A DNA stretch of 33,060 bases from Bacillus sp. AFS059628 (GTDB lineage: Bacteria; Bacillota; Bacilli; Bacillales; Bacillaceae_G), in NCBI RefSeq assembly GCF_002571225.1, contig NZ_NVEC01000052.1:31763-64822 (forward strand), written 5' to 3'. The notes beneath the pieces were generated by a model, which did no database searches, was not told where the DNA came from, and worked only from the letters and a program-made list of their open reading frames with translations. The position numbers and the translations under genes were made by a program. This document shows positions 24,143-31,022 of the stretch, one piece after another. Numbering within the stretch: position 1 is the first letter of the stretch; every line of letters starts with the position of its first letter.

Positions 24143-24424
24143 ATGGAATTTTGGATGATCATACCGATAGCGATCTTTGGGTTTATTTATATTGTTGAAA
24201 AATTAAATAGAATCGAAAAGAAAACGGATGCACGTTTAAAGAGGATGGAAGATAGATTACAGCTAATTACGAAGGAAATGGGAATTATAGATAGAGAACC
24301 TGAAATTAATAAAGAGTTGCGCCAGCTTATGGAAGAAGGAAAAACAGTTACAGCAGTTAAAAGAGTAAGAGAGGCTTTTGGTTTTTCTTTACTAGAAGCG
24401 AAGCAATATGTTGATAAATTATAA
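24143..24424 (+). CDS. Membrane-anchored protein with L7/L12-like C-terminal segment
   Basis: 93 residues. A transmembrane helix at about 3-20 (FWMIIPIAIFGFIYIV) is followed by a charged coiled coil (about 22-50), then a C-terminal segment, KTVTAVKRVREAFGFSLLEA, KQYVDKL. This segment aligns by eye with the translation-factor-binding helices of ribosomal protein L7/L12 ([20 protein letters not shown]). The ATG at 24143 follows AGGGGGA; the longer frame has no site. Function unknown; such hybrids are sometimes annotated simply as ribosomal-protein-L7/L12-like. Confidence 0.75.
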   Translation: MEFWMIIPIAIFGFIYIVEKLNRIEKKTDARLKRMEDRLQLITKEMGIIDREPEINKELRQLMEEGKTVTAVKRVREAFGFSLLEAKQYVDKL

Positions 24425-24454
24425 AAAAGATCATCCATTTGGATGATCTTTTTT
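24423..24454. terminator. Bidirectional terminator
   Basis: AAAAAAGATCATCC pairs with GGATGATCTTTTTT around ATTT. Confidence 0.9.
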
Positions 24455-24744
24455 CAATGCACCATGCGTGTATTTACATAAGCAGCGATTATAACGTGGC
24501 CAATTATAATGATAGGAAATAAGATTTTTGCATTAGGGGTAGTGAAGACACTGCCAATTGTGGCAATAGCACCAGCAGTTAAATTATAAAGACCAACTAT
24601 TTTTGATAACTTCATTTTATCTGGTACACGGCGTTCGTTGAATCCTGATAAGAGCCAAGTGTATTGCTTAACTCCGATGAAATAGGCTAGTGCAAATGAA
24701 ATAATTGCTAGTATGAATAATGATGGGGAAGCGAAGAGAGTCAT
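24454..24744 (-). CDS. DUF3784 family membrane protein
   Basis: 96 residues with three hydrophobic segments. GVKQYTWLLSGFNERRV followed by KLSKIVGLYNLTAGAIATIG is the typical DUF3784 pattern. The ATG at 24744 is chosen because GGAGGTG is six bases upstream; the ATG at 24759 itself overlaps that site. Function unknown; the family is common in Bacillus as stand-alone genes. Confidence 0.8.
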   Translation of the reverse strand: MTLFASPSLFILAIISFALAYFIGVKQYTWLLSGFNERRVPDKMKLSKIVGLYNLTAGAIATIGSVFTTPNAKILFPIIIIGHVIIAAYVNTRMVH

Positions 24745-24857
24745 TGAAAACACCTCCATGAAAGGGCTATAAATAAATTATAGTATGAATGTTATAATTT
24801 AACAAAATACATTTTTGATTTTAAGTGTAAGAGAAAAACGGAGAAGGGAGATTAAGT

Positions 24858-25139
24858 ATGAATATTGTGGAATTCCAGAGGTATGTATTAAATTTCAGTA
24901 AAGAAAAAGGATTTCAAGATACAACAATTGAAGAGCGTACGATGTATACAATGGCTGAATTAGGTGAATTAGCGGAAGTTATATTAAAGCGTGATAAAAT
25001 ACAAGATTCGAAAAGAGAGATTGGTTTAGAAATGTTTGATGTAATTTGGAATGTATGTGATTTAGCGAATAAGTTAGAAATTAATTTAGAGAAGGCGTTT
25101 GAAGAAAAAATGATGATTAATAAAAAACGTGAATGGTAA
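24858..25139 (+). CDS. MazG-like nucleotide pyrophosphohydrolase domain protein
   Basis: A 93-residue all-alpha MazG-type protein. The metal-binding signature is split as usual: MAELGELAEVILK (ExxE) and EIGLEMFDVIWNVCDLAN (ExxxD). Such proteins hydrolyse (d)NTPs or related nucleotides to the monophosphate and pyrophosphate. GAAGGGAG precedes the ATG. The stop codon is followed immediately by the remnant of a GH25 lysozyme gene, which suggests a deletion joined these two. Confidence 0.85.
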   Translation: MNIVEFQRYVLNFSKEKGFQDTTIEERTMYTMAELGELAEVILKRDKIQDSKREIGLEMFDVIWNVCDLANKLEINLEKAFEEKMMINKKREW

Positions 25140-25140
25140 T

Positions 25141-25335
25141 GCGTATTCCCAATTTGATATATGGATTCGTAGTGTTTTTACAAAACCGAGTTTATCTGAT
25201 GAGAGGAAATGGACGTTTTGGCAATACACGAACCGGGGGAGATTAAATGGTTATAATGGAAAAGAAAAGTATATTGATTTGAATGTATTTTATGGGAATG
25301 AAGAAGAGTTTGAAAATTTCGGAATGAAAGGTTAA
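25141..25335 (+). pseudogene. 3' remnant of a GH25 lysozyme gene
   Basis: 65 codons read like the C-terminal end of a glycoside hydrolase family 25 (Chalaropsis-type) lysozyme: DIWIRSVFTKPSL, KWTFWQYTNRGRLNGYNG, then YIDLNVFYG. The W-x-W/F-QYT..G pattern and final DLN are diagnostic. The catalytic DxE N-terminal half is absent, and no ribosome binding site or good start codon precedes the stretch. A terminator still follows it. It is a decayed gene, not a functional enzyme. Confidence 0.75.
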
Positions 25336-25340
25336 GTTTT

Positions 25341-25366
25341 AAAGCGCACAAAATTTTGTGCGCTTT
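25341..25366 (+). terminator. Terminator of the GH25 remnant
   Basis: AAAGCGCACAAAA pairs with TTTTGTGCGCTTT, followed by more T residues. Confidence 0.85.
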
Positions 25367-25471
25367 TTATTAATGGTATGAAAAATATGTAAGAAAAGAT
25401 GGAACAAACACTGAAGATGAATTGTCTATTATAGGTAATAACTATTTCGTTTGAAAGAAAGGGTGGAGAAA

Positions 25472-26245
25472 ATGAAAAAGAATATATTATTAAAATTAGG
25501 GGTATGTGTTAGTTTACTAGGAACAACTCAATTTGTTAGTACAATTTCTTCTATACAAGCAGAACGAACGGTAGAGCAAAAAATAATAAAAAATGAGACA
25601 GGAACTATTTCAATTTCTCAGTTAAACAAAAATGTATGGGTTCATACGGAGGTAGGTTATTTTAACGGGGAAGCAGTTCCTTCGAACGGTTTAGTTCTTA
25701 CTGCTTCTAAAGGGTTAGTACTTGTTGATTCTTCTTGGGATGACAAATTAACGAAGGAACTAATAGAAATGGTAGAAAAGAAATTTCAGAAGCGCGTAAC
25801 GGATGTTATTATTACGCATGCGCACGCTGATCGAATTGGCGGAATAAAAATGTTGAAAGAAAGAGGCATTAAAGCGCATAGTACGGCATTGACTGCAGAA
25901 CTAGCAAAGAAAAATGGATATGAAGAACCACTTGGAGACTTACAAACGATTACGAATTTGAAGTTTGGAAATATGAAAGTAGAAACATTTTATCCAGGGA
26001 AAGGACATACAGAAGATAATATCGTCGTGTGGTTACCGCAATATAACATTTTAGCTGGAGGCTGTTTAGTGAAATCTGCGGAAGCTAAAGATTTAGGGAA
26101 CGTTGCTGATGCTTATGTAAATGAATGGTCTACATCGATTGAGAATGTACTGACGCGATATAGAAATATAAATGCAGTGGTGCCTGGTCATGGAGAAGTA
26201 GGGGATAGAGGATTACTTTTACATACATTGGATTTGTTGAAATAA
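25472..26245 (+). CDS. bla2: Subclass B1 metallo-beta-lactamase BcII
   Basis: A 257-residue secreted zinc enzyme that hydrolyses penicillins, cephalosporins and carbapenems. It has an N-terminal signal peptide of about 30 residues ending at Ala. The zinc sites are H116-A-H118-A-D120, H179 (GKGHTED), C198 (GGCLVKS) and H240 (VPGHGE), all intact. The sequence is very close to B. cereus BcII throughout, with some substitutions. The ATG at 25472 follows GGTGGAG; seven extra upstream codons in frame are not needed. A single gene with a strong terminator. Confidence 0.95.
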   Translation: MKKNILLKLGVCVSLLGTTQFVSTISSIQAERTVEQKIIKNETGTISISQLNKNVWVHTEVGYFNGEAVPSNGLVLTASKGLVLVDSSWDDKLTKELIEMVEKKFQKRVTDVIITHAHADRIGGIKMLKERGIKAHSTALTAELAKKNGYEEPLGDLQTITNLKFGNMKVETFYPGKGHTEDNIVVWLPQYNILAGGCLVKSAEAKDLGNVADAYVNEWSTSIENVLTRYRNINAVVPGHGEVGDRGLLLHTLDLLK

Positions 26246-26280
26246 AAAAAGCGAGGAGAAACAATTTTCTCCTCGCTTTC
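26244..26280. terminator. Terminator after bla2
   Basis: AAAAAAAGCGAGGAGAA pairs with TTTTCTCCTCGCTTTC. Confidence 0.9.
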
Positions 26281-26314
26281 TTCTAACTATATTTAAATGC
26301 GAAGTCCGCATACG

Positions 26315-26419
26315 TTACTGAGATTTTAATTCCAAGTATACAAATACCAGTACCGTCATAATTGCGATAACAACGTAAGTAGCATCAAGCATAATAAGTG
26401 TTTTCAAAGTTTCAGTCAT
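26315..26419 (-). CDS. 34-residue single-helix membrane peptide
   Basis: ATG to TAA. The peptide starts MTETLKTLIMLDATYVVIAI and ends LELKSQ. One transmembrane helix spans about residues 13-29, with charged ends. AGGGGTG lies seven bases before the ATG, which argues for real translation. Single-helix peptides of this size are often accessory subunits of respiratory or transport complexes; no partner lies next to it. A small hairpin (ATGCG/CGCAT) follows the stop. Confidence 0.6.
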   Translation of the reverse strand: MTETLKTLIMLDATYVVIAIMTVLVFVYLELKSQ

Positions 26420-26806
26420 CCGAATTCACCCCTGGCATAAAAATCATAAAGATAACAATGTACATGAGATTTCTTAAGTAGTTTCTATATAAATATATCA
26501 TATAAATAATGTAAACAATGTTAAGATGATGTAAATGTATTGTAAACGAAGGACTTTCCCATAGAATTTTTAATCAAAAAAATTGCTAGTTGCTAATAGT
26601 TCTCTAAATCTATTAACTGGCTATTTGAAAGCACCAACAAAGATGTACATTTTTCAGTAATGTTTTTAGAGTCAATAAAAATGTTATGTCAACAATATGA
26701 ACTGTCACAAATTTTTATATATTATAGTGATTGATATCACATCCCTTTTTCTCAATGGGTATTATGCTTAGATTGTAAGGAATGATTGGGAGAGGGTGGG
26801 ATAATC
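26420..26806. other. Divergent intergenic region before hcp (387 bp)
   Basis: Very AT-rich. It holds the promoter of the small membrane peptide on the left and the FNR-type site and -10 of hcp on the right. No other ORF with a ribosome binding site was seen. Confidence 0.5.
26726..26741 (+). promoter_or_regulatory. FNR-type box upstream of hcp
   Basis: AGTGATTGATATCACA matches the Crp/Fnr consensus TGTGA-N6-TCACA with one mismatch. A plausible -10 (TATGCT, 26763-26768) would put the box centre near -41, the classic activating position. Confidence 0.6.
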
Positions 26807-28093
26807 ATGTTTTGTTATCAATGTGAACAAACGCCAACAGGCGGATGTAAAGTAATCGGTGTTTGTGGTAAAAATGAAACAATAGCAAGTTTACAAGATA
26901 CGATTGTATTTGGATTAAAAGGAATTGCTGCTTATCGTACGCATGCTGCCCAGCTAGGGTATACGGATGCTTTTGTAGATGCTACGACACAAGAAGCATT
27001 GTATATGACATTAACAAATTCCAACTTTAATGAACAAGAGCATATTGATATGGCTATTAAAGTTGGGAAATCGGCTTTACGAGTAATGGAGTTGTTAGAT
27101 GAGGCGCATACGAATCACTTTGGTGTTCCAGAACCTGTTCAAATTACACAAAACTATGTAGAAGGTAAAGCAATTGTAGTTACTGGTCATAATTTATTTG
27201 CGTTAGAAGAATTATTAAAACAAACAGAAGGAAAAGAAATTAATATTTATACGCATTCTGAAATGTTACCAGCACACGGATATCCGCAGCTGAAAAAATA
27301 TAAACATTTAAAAGGAAATATCGGTAAGGCATGGTATGATCAACGACGTCTTTTTGAAAAATTTACAGGTGCCATATTAGCGACAACGAACTGTGTTATG
27401 CCAATTAAAGGATCATACTCTGATCGATTCTTTTCATATGATATTGCAGGTTTAGAAGGTGTACAAAAAATTGAAAATGATGATTTTGCACCGTTGATTC
27501 AAAAAGCGCTAGAACTTCCAGAAGTACATATGGAATCGGATGAACAGTTAGTAACAGGGTTTCATCATAATACAGTATTATCATTGGCTTCTGAAATTAT
27601 TGAGGCAGTAAAAGCAGGAAAGATTAAGCGTTTCTTTGTCATCGCAGGTTGTGATGCACCAGGAAAAGGCGGGGAATATTATCGTGAATTAGCAACGTCA
27701 CTTCCACCAGAAACAGTTATTTTAACGACTTCTTGCGGAAAATTTCGCTTTAATGATGTAGAGTACGGTGTTGTACCTGGTACGGAGATTCCGCGTTACA
27801 TTGACTTAGGACAATGCAATAATTCAATTTCTACAGTGAAAATAGCAGCCGCTTTAGCAGATGCTTTTCAATGCGAAGTGAACGAATTGCCAGTTAGTAT
27901 TGTTCTATCATGGTTTGAACAAAAAGCGGTTGCGATTTTACTTGGGCTATTTAGTCTTGGTATTCAAGATATTCGCATCGGTCCAAAGGCACCTGAATTT
28001 ATTTCAACTGGCGTGCTTGATGTATTACAAGAAACATTCGGTTTGAAATTGATTACAACTGCAGCAGAGGATATGGATATGATATTATCGTAA
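26807..28093 (+). CDS. hcp: Hybrid-cluster protein Hcp (hydroxylamine reductase), short form
   Basis: A 428-residue prismane protein carrying an N-terminal [4Fe-4S] cluster and the Fe-S-O hybrid cluster. It is linked to nitrosative-stress defence (NO or hydroxylamine reduction, protein S-nitrosylation) and is usually made anaerobically. The N-terminal cysteines are C3-x2-C6-x7-C14-x5-C20. Later cysteines for the hybrid cluster lie in TTNCVMP, AGCDAPG, TSCGKF and LGQCNN. The length is about 120 residues below enterobacterial Hcp, fitting class III. The start at 26807 follows GAGAGGG. An FNR-type box upstream predicts anaerobic induction. No hcr reductase gene is adjacent. Confidence 0.9.
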   Translation: MFCYQCEQTPTGGCKVIGVCGKNETIASLQDTIVFGLKGIAAYRTHAAQLGYTDAFVDATTQEALYMTLTNSNFNEQEHIDMAIKVGKSALRVMELLDEAHTNHFGVPEPVQITQNYVEGKAIVVTGHNLFALEELLKQTEGKEINIYTHSEMLPAHGYPQLKKYKHLKGNIGKAWYDQRRLFEKFTGAILATTNCVMPIKGSYSDRFFSYDIAGLEGVQKIENDDFAPLIQKALELPEVHMESDEQLVTGFHHNTVLSLASEIIEAVKAGKIKRFFVIAGCDAPGKGGEYYRELATSLPPETVILTTSCGKFRFNDVEYGVVPGTEIPRYIDLGQCNNSISTVKIAAALADAFQCEVNELPVSIVLSWFEQKAVAILLGLFSLGIQDIRIGPKAPEFISTGVLDVLQETFGLKLITTAAEDMDMILS

Positions 28094-28138
28094 CAAAAGG
28101 ATGATTTCTCTTATTAAGAAGAAGAACTGACCTATAGC

Positions 28139-28183
28139 GCCCCGAAACAAAATTGTAGAATTTTTGTTTCGGGGCATTTTTTC
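28139..28183 (+). terminator. Terminator after hcp
   Basis: GCCCCGAAACAAAATT pairs with ATTTTTGTTTCGGGGC, followed by ATTTTTT. Confidence 0.85.
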
Positions 28184-28190
28184 TTAGTGG

Positions 28191-28302
28191 GATAGGTAAT
28201 AGTTGATTTTAGAAAAATATAAAAATCAAGTTGACATTTACAACTACTCAGTCATACAATGTACTTGTAATAGGTAATACTCAGTAGTGCTGTTTCTCAA
28301 AA
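28191..28302 (+). repeat. Promoter/operator direct repeat, copy A
   Basis: Starts GATAGGTAATAG and ends CTCAAAA. It holds TTGACA (28231-28236), 18 bp, TACAAT (28255-28260), then GTAATACTCAGTAGTG (28274-28289). Copy B follows 14 bp later. Confidence 0.75.
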
Positions 28303-28316
28303 TATTTTCAGCAAAC

Positions 28317-28430
28317 GATAGGTAATAGCGGTTTTTAGAAAAATTTTGAAAATCAGTTGACATTCACAACTAATTAGTCATACAATGTAGTTGTAATAAG
28401 TAATACTGAATAGTGTAGATGTACTCAAAA
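28317..28430 (+). repeat. Promoter/operator direct repeat, copy B
   Basis: The same order as copy A: GATAGGTAATAG, TTGACA (28357-28362), 18 bp, TACAAT (28381-28386), GTAATACTGAATAGTG (28400-28415), CTCAAAA. It lies immediately upstream of padR. An inverted copy of the motif (CTATTCAGTA, 28432-28441) and TACTGAATA (28466-28474) follow. Confidence 0.75.
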
Positions 28431-28474
28431 GCTATTCAGTAAAAATTCGCCTTAGTACTCTGTGGTACTGAATA
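28400..28474. promoter_or_regulatory. Candidate PadR operator cluster
   Basis: TACTGAATAG (28404-28413) and CTATTCAGTA (28432-28441) form a perfect 10-bp inverted repeat. TACTGAATA recurs at 28466. All lie between the proximal -10 and the padR start codon, the expected place for an autorepressor. Confidence 0.5.
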
Positions 28475-28512
28475 TAAGTCAGACAGAATAGGGGGTAAAG
28501 GAGGATCAGGAT

Positions 28513-28833
28513 ATGGAAAATTTAACTGAAATGTTGAAAGGTTCACTGGAAGGGTGTGTACTGGAAATCATCAGCCGCCGTGAAACGTATGGTTATGAGA
28601 TTACTCGACACCTGAATGATCTTGGATTTACCGAAGTTGTAGAAGGGACGGTTTATACTATCCTCGTACGATTAGAAAAGAAAAAGCTTGTAAATATTGA
28701 AAAGAAACCATCAGATATGGGACCGCCTCGTAAGTTTTATTCATTAAATGAAGCAGGCCGTCAGGAACTTGAATTGTTTTGGAAAAAATGGGATTTTGTA
28801 TCTTCAAAAATTAACGTCTTGAAGTCAAACTAG
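28513..28833 (+). CDS. PadR family transcriptional regulator of the exporter operon
   Basis: A 106-residue PadR winged-helix protein: LKGSLEGCVLEIISRRETYGYEI then EGTVYTILVRLEKKKLV, followed by the GPPRKFYSLNEAGRQEL wing and a dimerisation helix. AAAGGAGGA precedes the ATG. It heads an operon with a DUF1048 protein and a DrrA/DrrB-type ABC exporter, and probably represses it until a drug-like ligand binds. Repeated GTAATAC-type motifs before this gene and before drrA are the likely operators. Confidence 0.9.
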   Translation: MENLTEMLKGSLEGCVLEIISRRETYGYEITRHLNDLGFTEVVEGTVYTILVRLEKKKLVNIEKKPSDMGPPRKFYSLNEAGRQELELFWKKWDFVSSKINVLKSN

Positions 28834-28909
28834 CTTCATAATATAAAATGTTCCGGCTCATATTTGGAGAGTTTCTTGTTCTGCTTTATAAAAAAAGGAG
28901 GAAAATAAG

Positions 28910-29251
28910 ATGTTGGAAATATTCAAAAAATTAATTGGTGATAAAAAAGAGTACAGAATGATGATGGCACGTGTTGCAGCACTACCCGAGGACTATCAAT
29001 TTGTGTTTAAGAAAATTCAAAACTACATGTGGAATTTTTCAACCGGAAACGGGATGGATATGCTGCACATACAGTATGAATTAATCGACTTGTTTGAAGC
29101 TGGTGCAGCGGAAGGCAGACAAGTGCTTGACATTACTGGGGAGGACGTAGCATCTTTTGCTGATGAACTAGTGGCAAACGCTAAAACGTATGTTTCCAAG
29201 TATCGTGAGGATTTGAATGAAAGTATTATGAAGAAATTGAGAAAAAAATAA
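28910..29251 (+). CDS. DUF1048 family protein
   Basis: A 113-residue, helical, soluble protein of the DUF1048 family (FKKLIGDKKEYRMMMARVAALPEDYQFVFKKIQNYMW). The ATG follows AAAGGAGGA. Its place between padR and an ABC exporter gene is typical of the family, where it is thought to assist the PadR-controlled module; the mechanism is unknown. It is separated from padR by 76 bp. Confidence 0.85.
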   Translation: MLEIFKKLIGDKKEYRMMMARVAALPEDYQFVFKKIQNYMWNFSTGNGMDMLHIQYELIDLFEAGAAEGRQVLDITGEDVASFADELVANAKTYVSKYREDLNESIMKKLRKK

Positions 29252-29406
29252 ATGCAATTAGTAATACCGACTGATTAGCTGGTTACAAATGTGAATTGCC
29301 GCCATCGCTATTCAGTTATATTTTTAAACCACTACTAAGTAATACAGAATATCAGTGATACTAAATAGGGGTTATAGGTAACCTATTTTAATAAGGAGGA
29401 AAAAGT
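29252..29406. promoter_or_regulatory. Internal operon spacer with PadR-like motifs
   Basis: GTAATACCGACTGATTAG (29261-29278), CTATTCAGT (29308-29316) and GTAATACAGAATATCAGTG (29339-29357) echo the motifs before padR. An internal regulated promoter for the transporter genes is likely. ATAGGTAACCTAT (29374-29386) is a further small palindrome. Confidence 0.45.
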
Positions 29407-30168
29407 ATGAGCAACGCAGCGATTTCTATAACAGGGTTAAAAAAATCTTTTAAAGATAAAGAAGTCTTAAAGGGAGTAGATTTTGAGGTGCAGCGTGGTG
29501 AAATTTTCGCGCTGCTAGGCTCAAACGGGGCGGGAAAGACGACAACGGTCAATATCCTTTCGACGCTAATTAAGCAAGATGATGGTGAAGTGAGTATTTG
29601 CGGGTTTGACATCCAGCGACAACCAGATCATGTTCGTCAAAGCATCAGTTTGACAGGACAGTTCGCAGCTATAGACGGCATGTTGACTGGGAGGGAAAAT
29701 TTGATCATGATTGCCAGGCTACGTGGTGTTTCCAGTCCCGCCCAAGTCGCTGACAATTTACTTACAAGATTTAGCCTGACAGATGCGGCCAACCGGAGGG
29801 CAGACCAATATTCAGGCGGGATGAAGCGCCGGCTTGATATCGCGATGAGTTTGATCGGGGCGCCAGCAGTTATTTTTCTAGACGAACCAACGACTGGACT
29901 TGATCCGGAAGCGCGGATTGAAGTGTGGAATACTGTCAAGGAACTTGCCGGCAGCGGCACAACGATCTTGCTCACGACGCAATACTTGGAGGAAGCAGAA
30001 CAACTAGCTGACCGTATCGCTATTTTGCATGGCGGAAAAATTATTACGACAGGTACTCTTACTGAACTGAAAGAGATGTTCCCGCCAGCGAAAGTGGAGT
30101 ATATCGAGAAGCAACCGACATTGGAAGAAATTTTCCTAGCGATTATCGGTAAAAAGGGGGAGATGTAA
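29407..30168 (+). CDS. ABC exporter ATP-binding protein, DrrA type
   Basis: The 253-residue ATPase of a drug exporter of the daunorubicin-resistance DrrAB class. Walker A is GSNGAGKT (38-45), signature YSGGMK (135-140), Walker B VIFLDE (155-160), and TTQYLEEAEQLADRI is the DrrA-type switch region, with Gln where many ABC ATPases have His. AAGGAGGA precedes the ATG, and the stop codon abuts the permease ATG. Its base composition is much richer in G+C than its neighbours (63 of 120 bases by hand count at 29761-29880), suggesting a different origin. Confidence 0.9.
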   Translation: MSNAAISITGLKKSFKDKEVLKGVDFEVQRGEIFALLGSNGAGKTTTVNILSTLIKQDDGEVSICGFDIQRQPDHVRQSISLTGQFAAIDGMLTGRENLIMIARLRGVSSPAQVADNLLTRFSLTDAANRRADQYSGGMKRRLDIAMSLIGAPAVIFLDEPTTGLDPEARIEVWNTVKELAGSGTTILLTTQYLEEAEQLADRIAILHGGKIITTGTLTELKEMFPPAKVEYIEKQPTLEEIFLAIIGKKGEM

Positions 30169-30918
30169 ATGAAAAGCAAAACAGGGGTATTACTAGGGCG
30201 CTTAATGCGTAATATTATGCGTAGTCCGGATACAATTATTACTGTAGCGATTACACCGATTATGATGATGCTATTATTTGTTTACGTATTTGGCGGCGCG
30301 ATAAAGACAGGAACGGATAACTACGTGAATTATTTATTGCCAGGAATTTTGCTAATGGCTATCGCATCCGGTGTGGCTTACACTTCTGTGCGATTATTTA
30401 CGGATGTAAAGAGTGGGCTGATGGCACGTTTTATTACGATGCCAATTAAGCGCTCATCGATATTGTGGGCTCACGTTTTAACCTCACTTGTTGCGAATGC
30501 TCTTACTATCGTAGTGGTTATTCTTGTTGCGCTCTTAATGGGCTTCCGTTCCAGTGCTAATATGCTAGAATGGCTTGCAGTAATTGGAATACTAGGAATG
30601 TTTACGCTAGCGCTCACATGGCTAGCTATCATTCCAGGGTTGAAAGCGAAGTCAATGGAGGGAGCAACAGCGTACTCGTACCCGCTAATTTTTCTTCCAT
30701 TTATTAGTTCAGCCTTCGTACCTACTGAAACGATGCCAAAAATTGTTCGTACATTTGCAGAGAATCAGCCTGTAACTTCAATTGTAAATGCGATTCGTGC
30801 CCTTTTATATGAAGGGACTGTTGATAACGATATTTGGATTGCACTCGCTTGGTGCGTAGGAATCATGATTATCTCGTACTTTTTTGCTAGTAAAGCATTT
30901 AAACGTCAGTTAGGGTAA
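30169..30918 (+). CDS. ABC exporter permease, DrrB (ABC-2) type
   Basis: A 249-residue ABC-2 permease with six hydrophobic segments. Typical phrases are NYLLPGILLMAIASGVAYTSVRLFTDVKSGLMARFITMPIKRSSILWAH and the C-terminal FISSAFVPTETMP, the conserved ABC-2 exporter motif near the last helices. It follows drrA with no gap and shares its GGGGGAG site. Together they should export a hydrophobic drug or lipid-like compound. Its composition is ordinary for this genome, unlike the ATPase. Confidence 0.9.
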   Translation: MKSKTGVLLGRLMRNIMRSPDTIITVAITPIMMMLLFVYVFGGAIKTGTDNYVNYLLPGILLMAIASGVAYTSVRLFTDVKSGLMARFITMPIKRSSILWAHVLTSLVANALTIVVVILVALLMGFRSSANMLEWLAVIGILGMFTLALTWLAIIPGLKAKSMEGATAYSYPLIFLPFISSAFVPTETMPKIVRTFAENQPVTSIVNAIRALLYEGTVDNDIWIALAWCVGIMIISYFFASKAFKRQLG

Positions 30919-30953
30919 GTGAATTAAGTCATCTGAAATAATATATATGTTTG

Positions 30954-30980
30954 AAAAGCACGGAAGGTTTCCGTGCTTTT
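30954..30980. terminator. Terminator of the exporter operon
   Basis: AAAAGCACGGAA pairs with TTCCGTGCTTTT. Confidence 0.9.
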
Positions 30981-31022
30981 ATTAGTTGCTGTGCACTCAT
31001 GGTAGAAAATACGGATTATCGC

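Noticed and set aside
17409-26245. AiiA and BcII as a linked resistance island
   Set aside because: Both are long-standing chromosomal genes of the B. cereus group, with ordinary composition and unrelated genes between them; sharing the metallo-beta-lactamase fold is coincidence.
26807-28093. Hcp as a truncated pseudogene because it is shorter than the enterobacterial protein
   Set aside because: All expected cysteine motifs are present and the frame is clean, so a natural short class is the better explanation.
29637-30179. A 180-codon minus-strand ORF inside the DrrA ATPase gene
   Set aside because: It exists because the GC-rich ATPase gene suppresses stops on the opposite strand; no start signal, no family.
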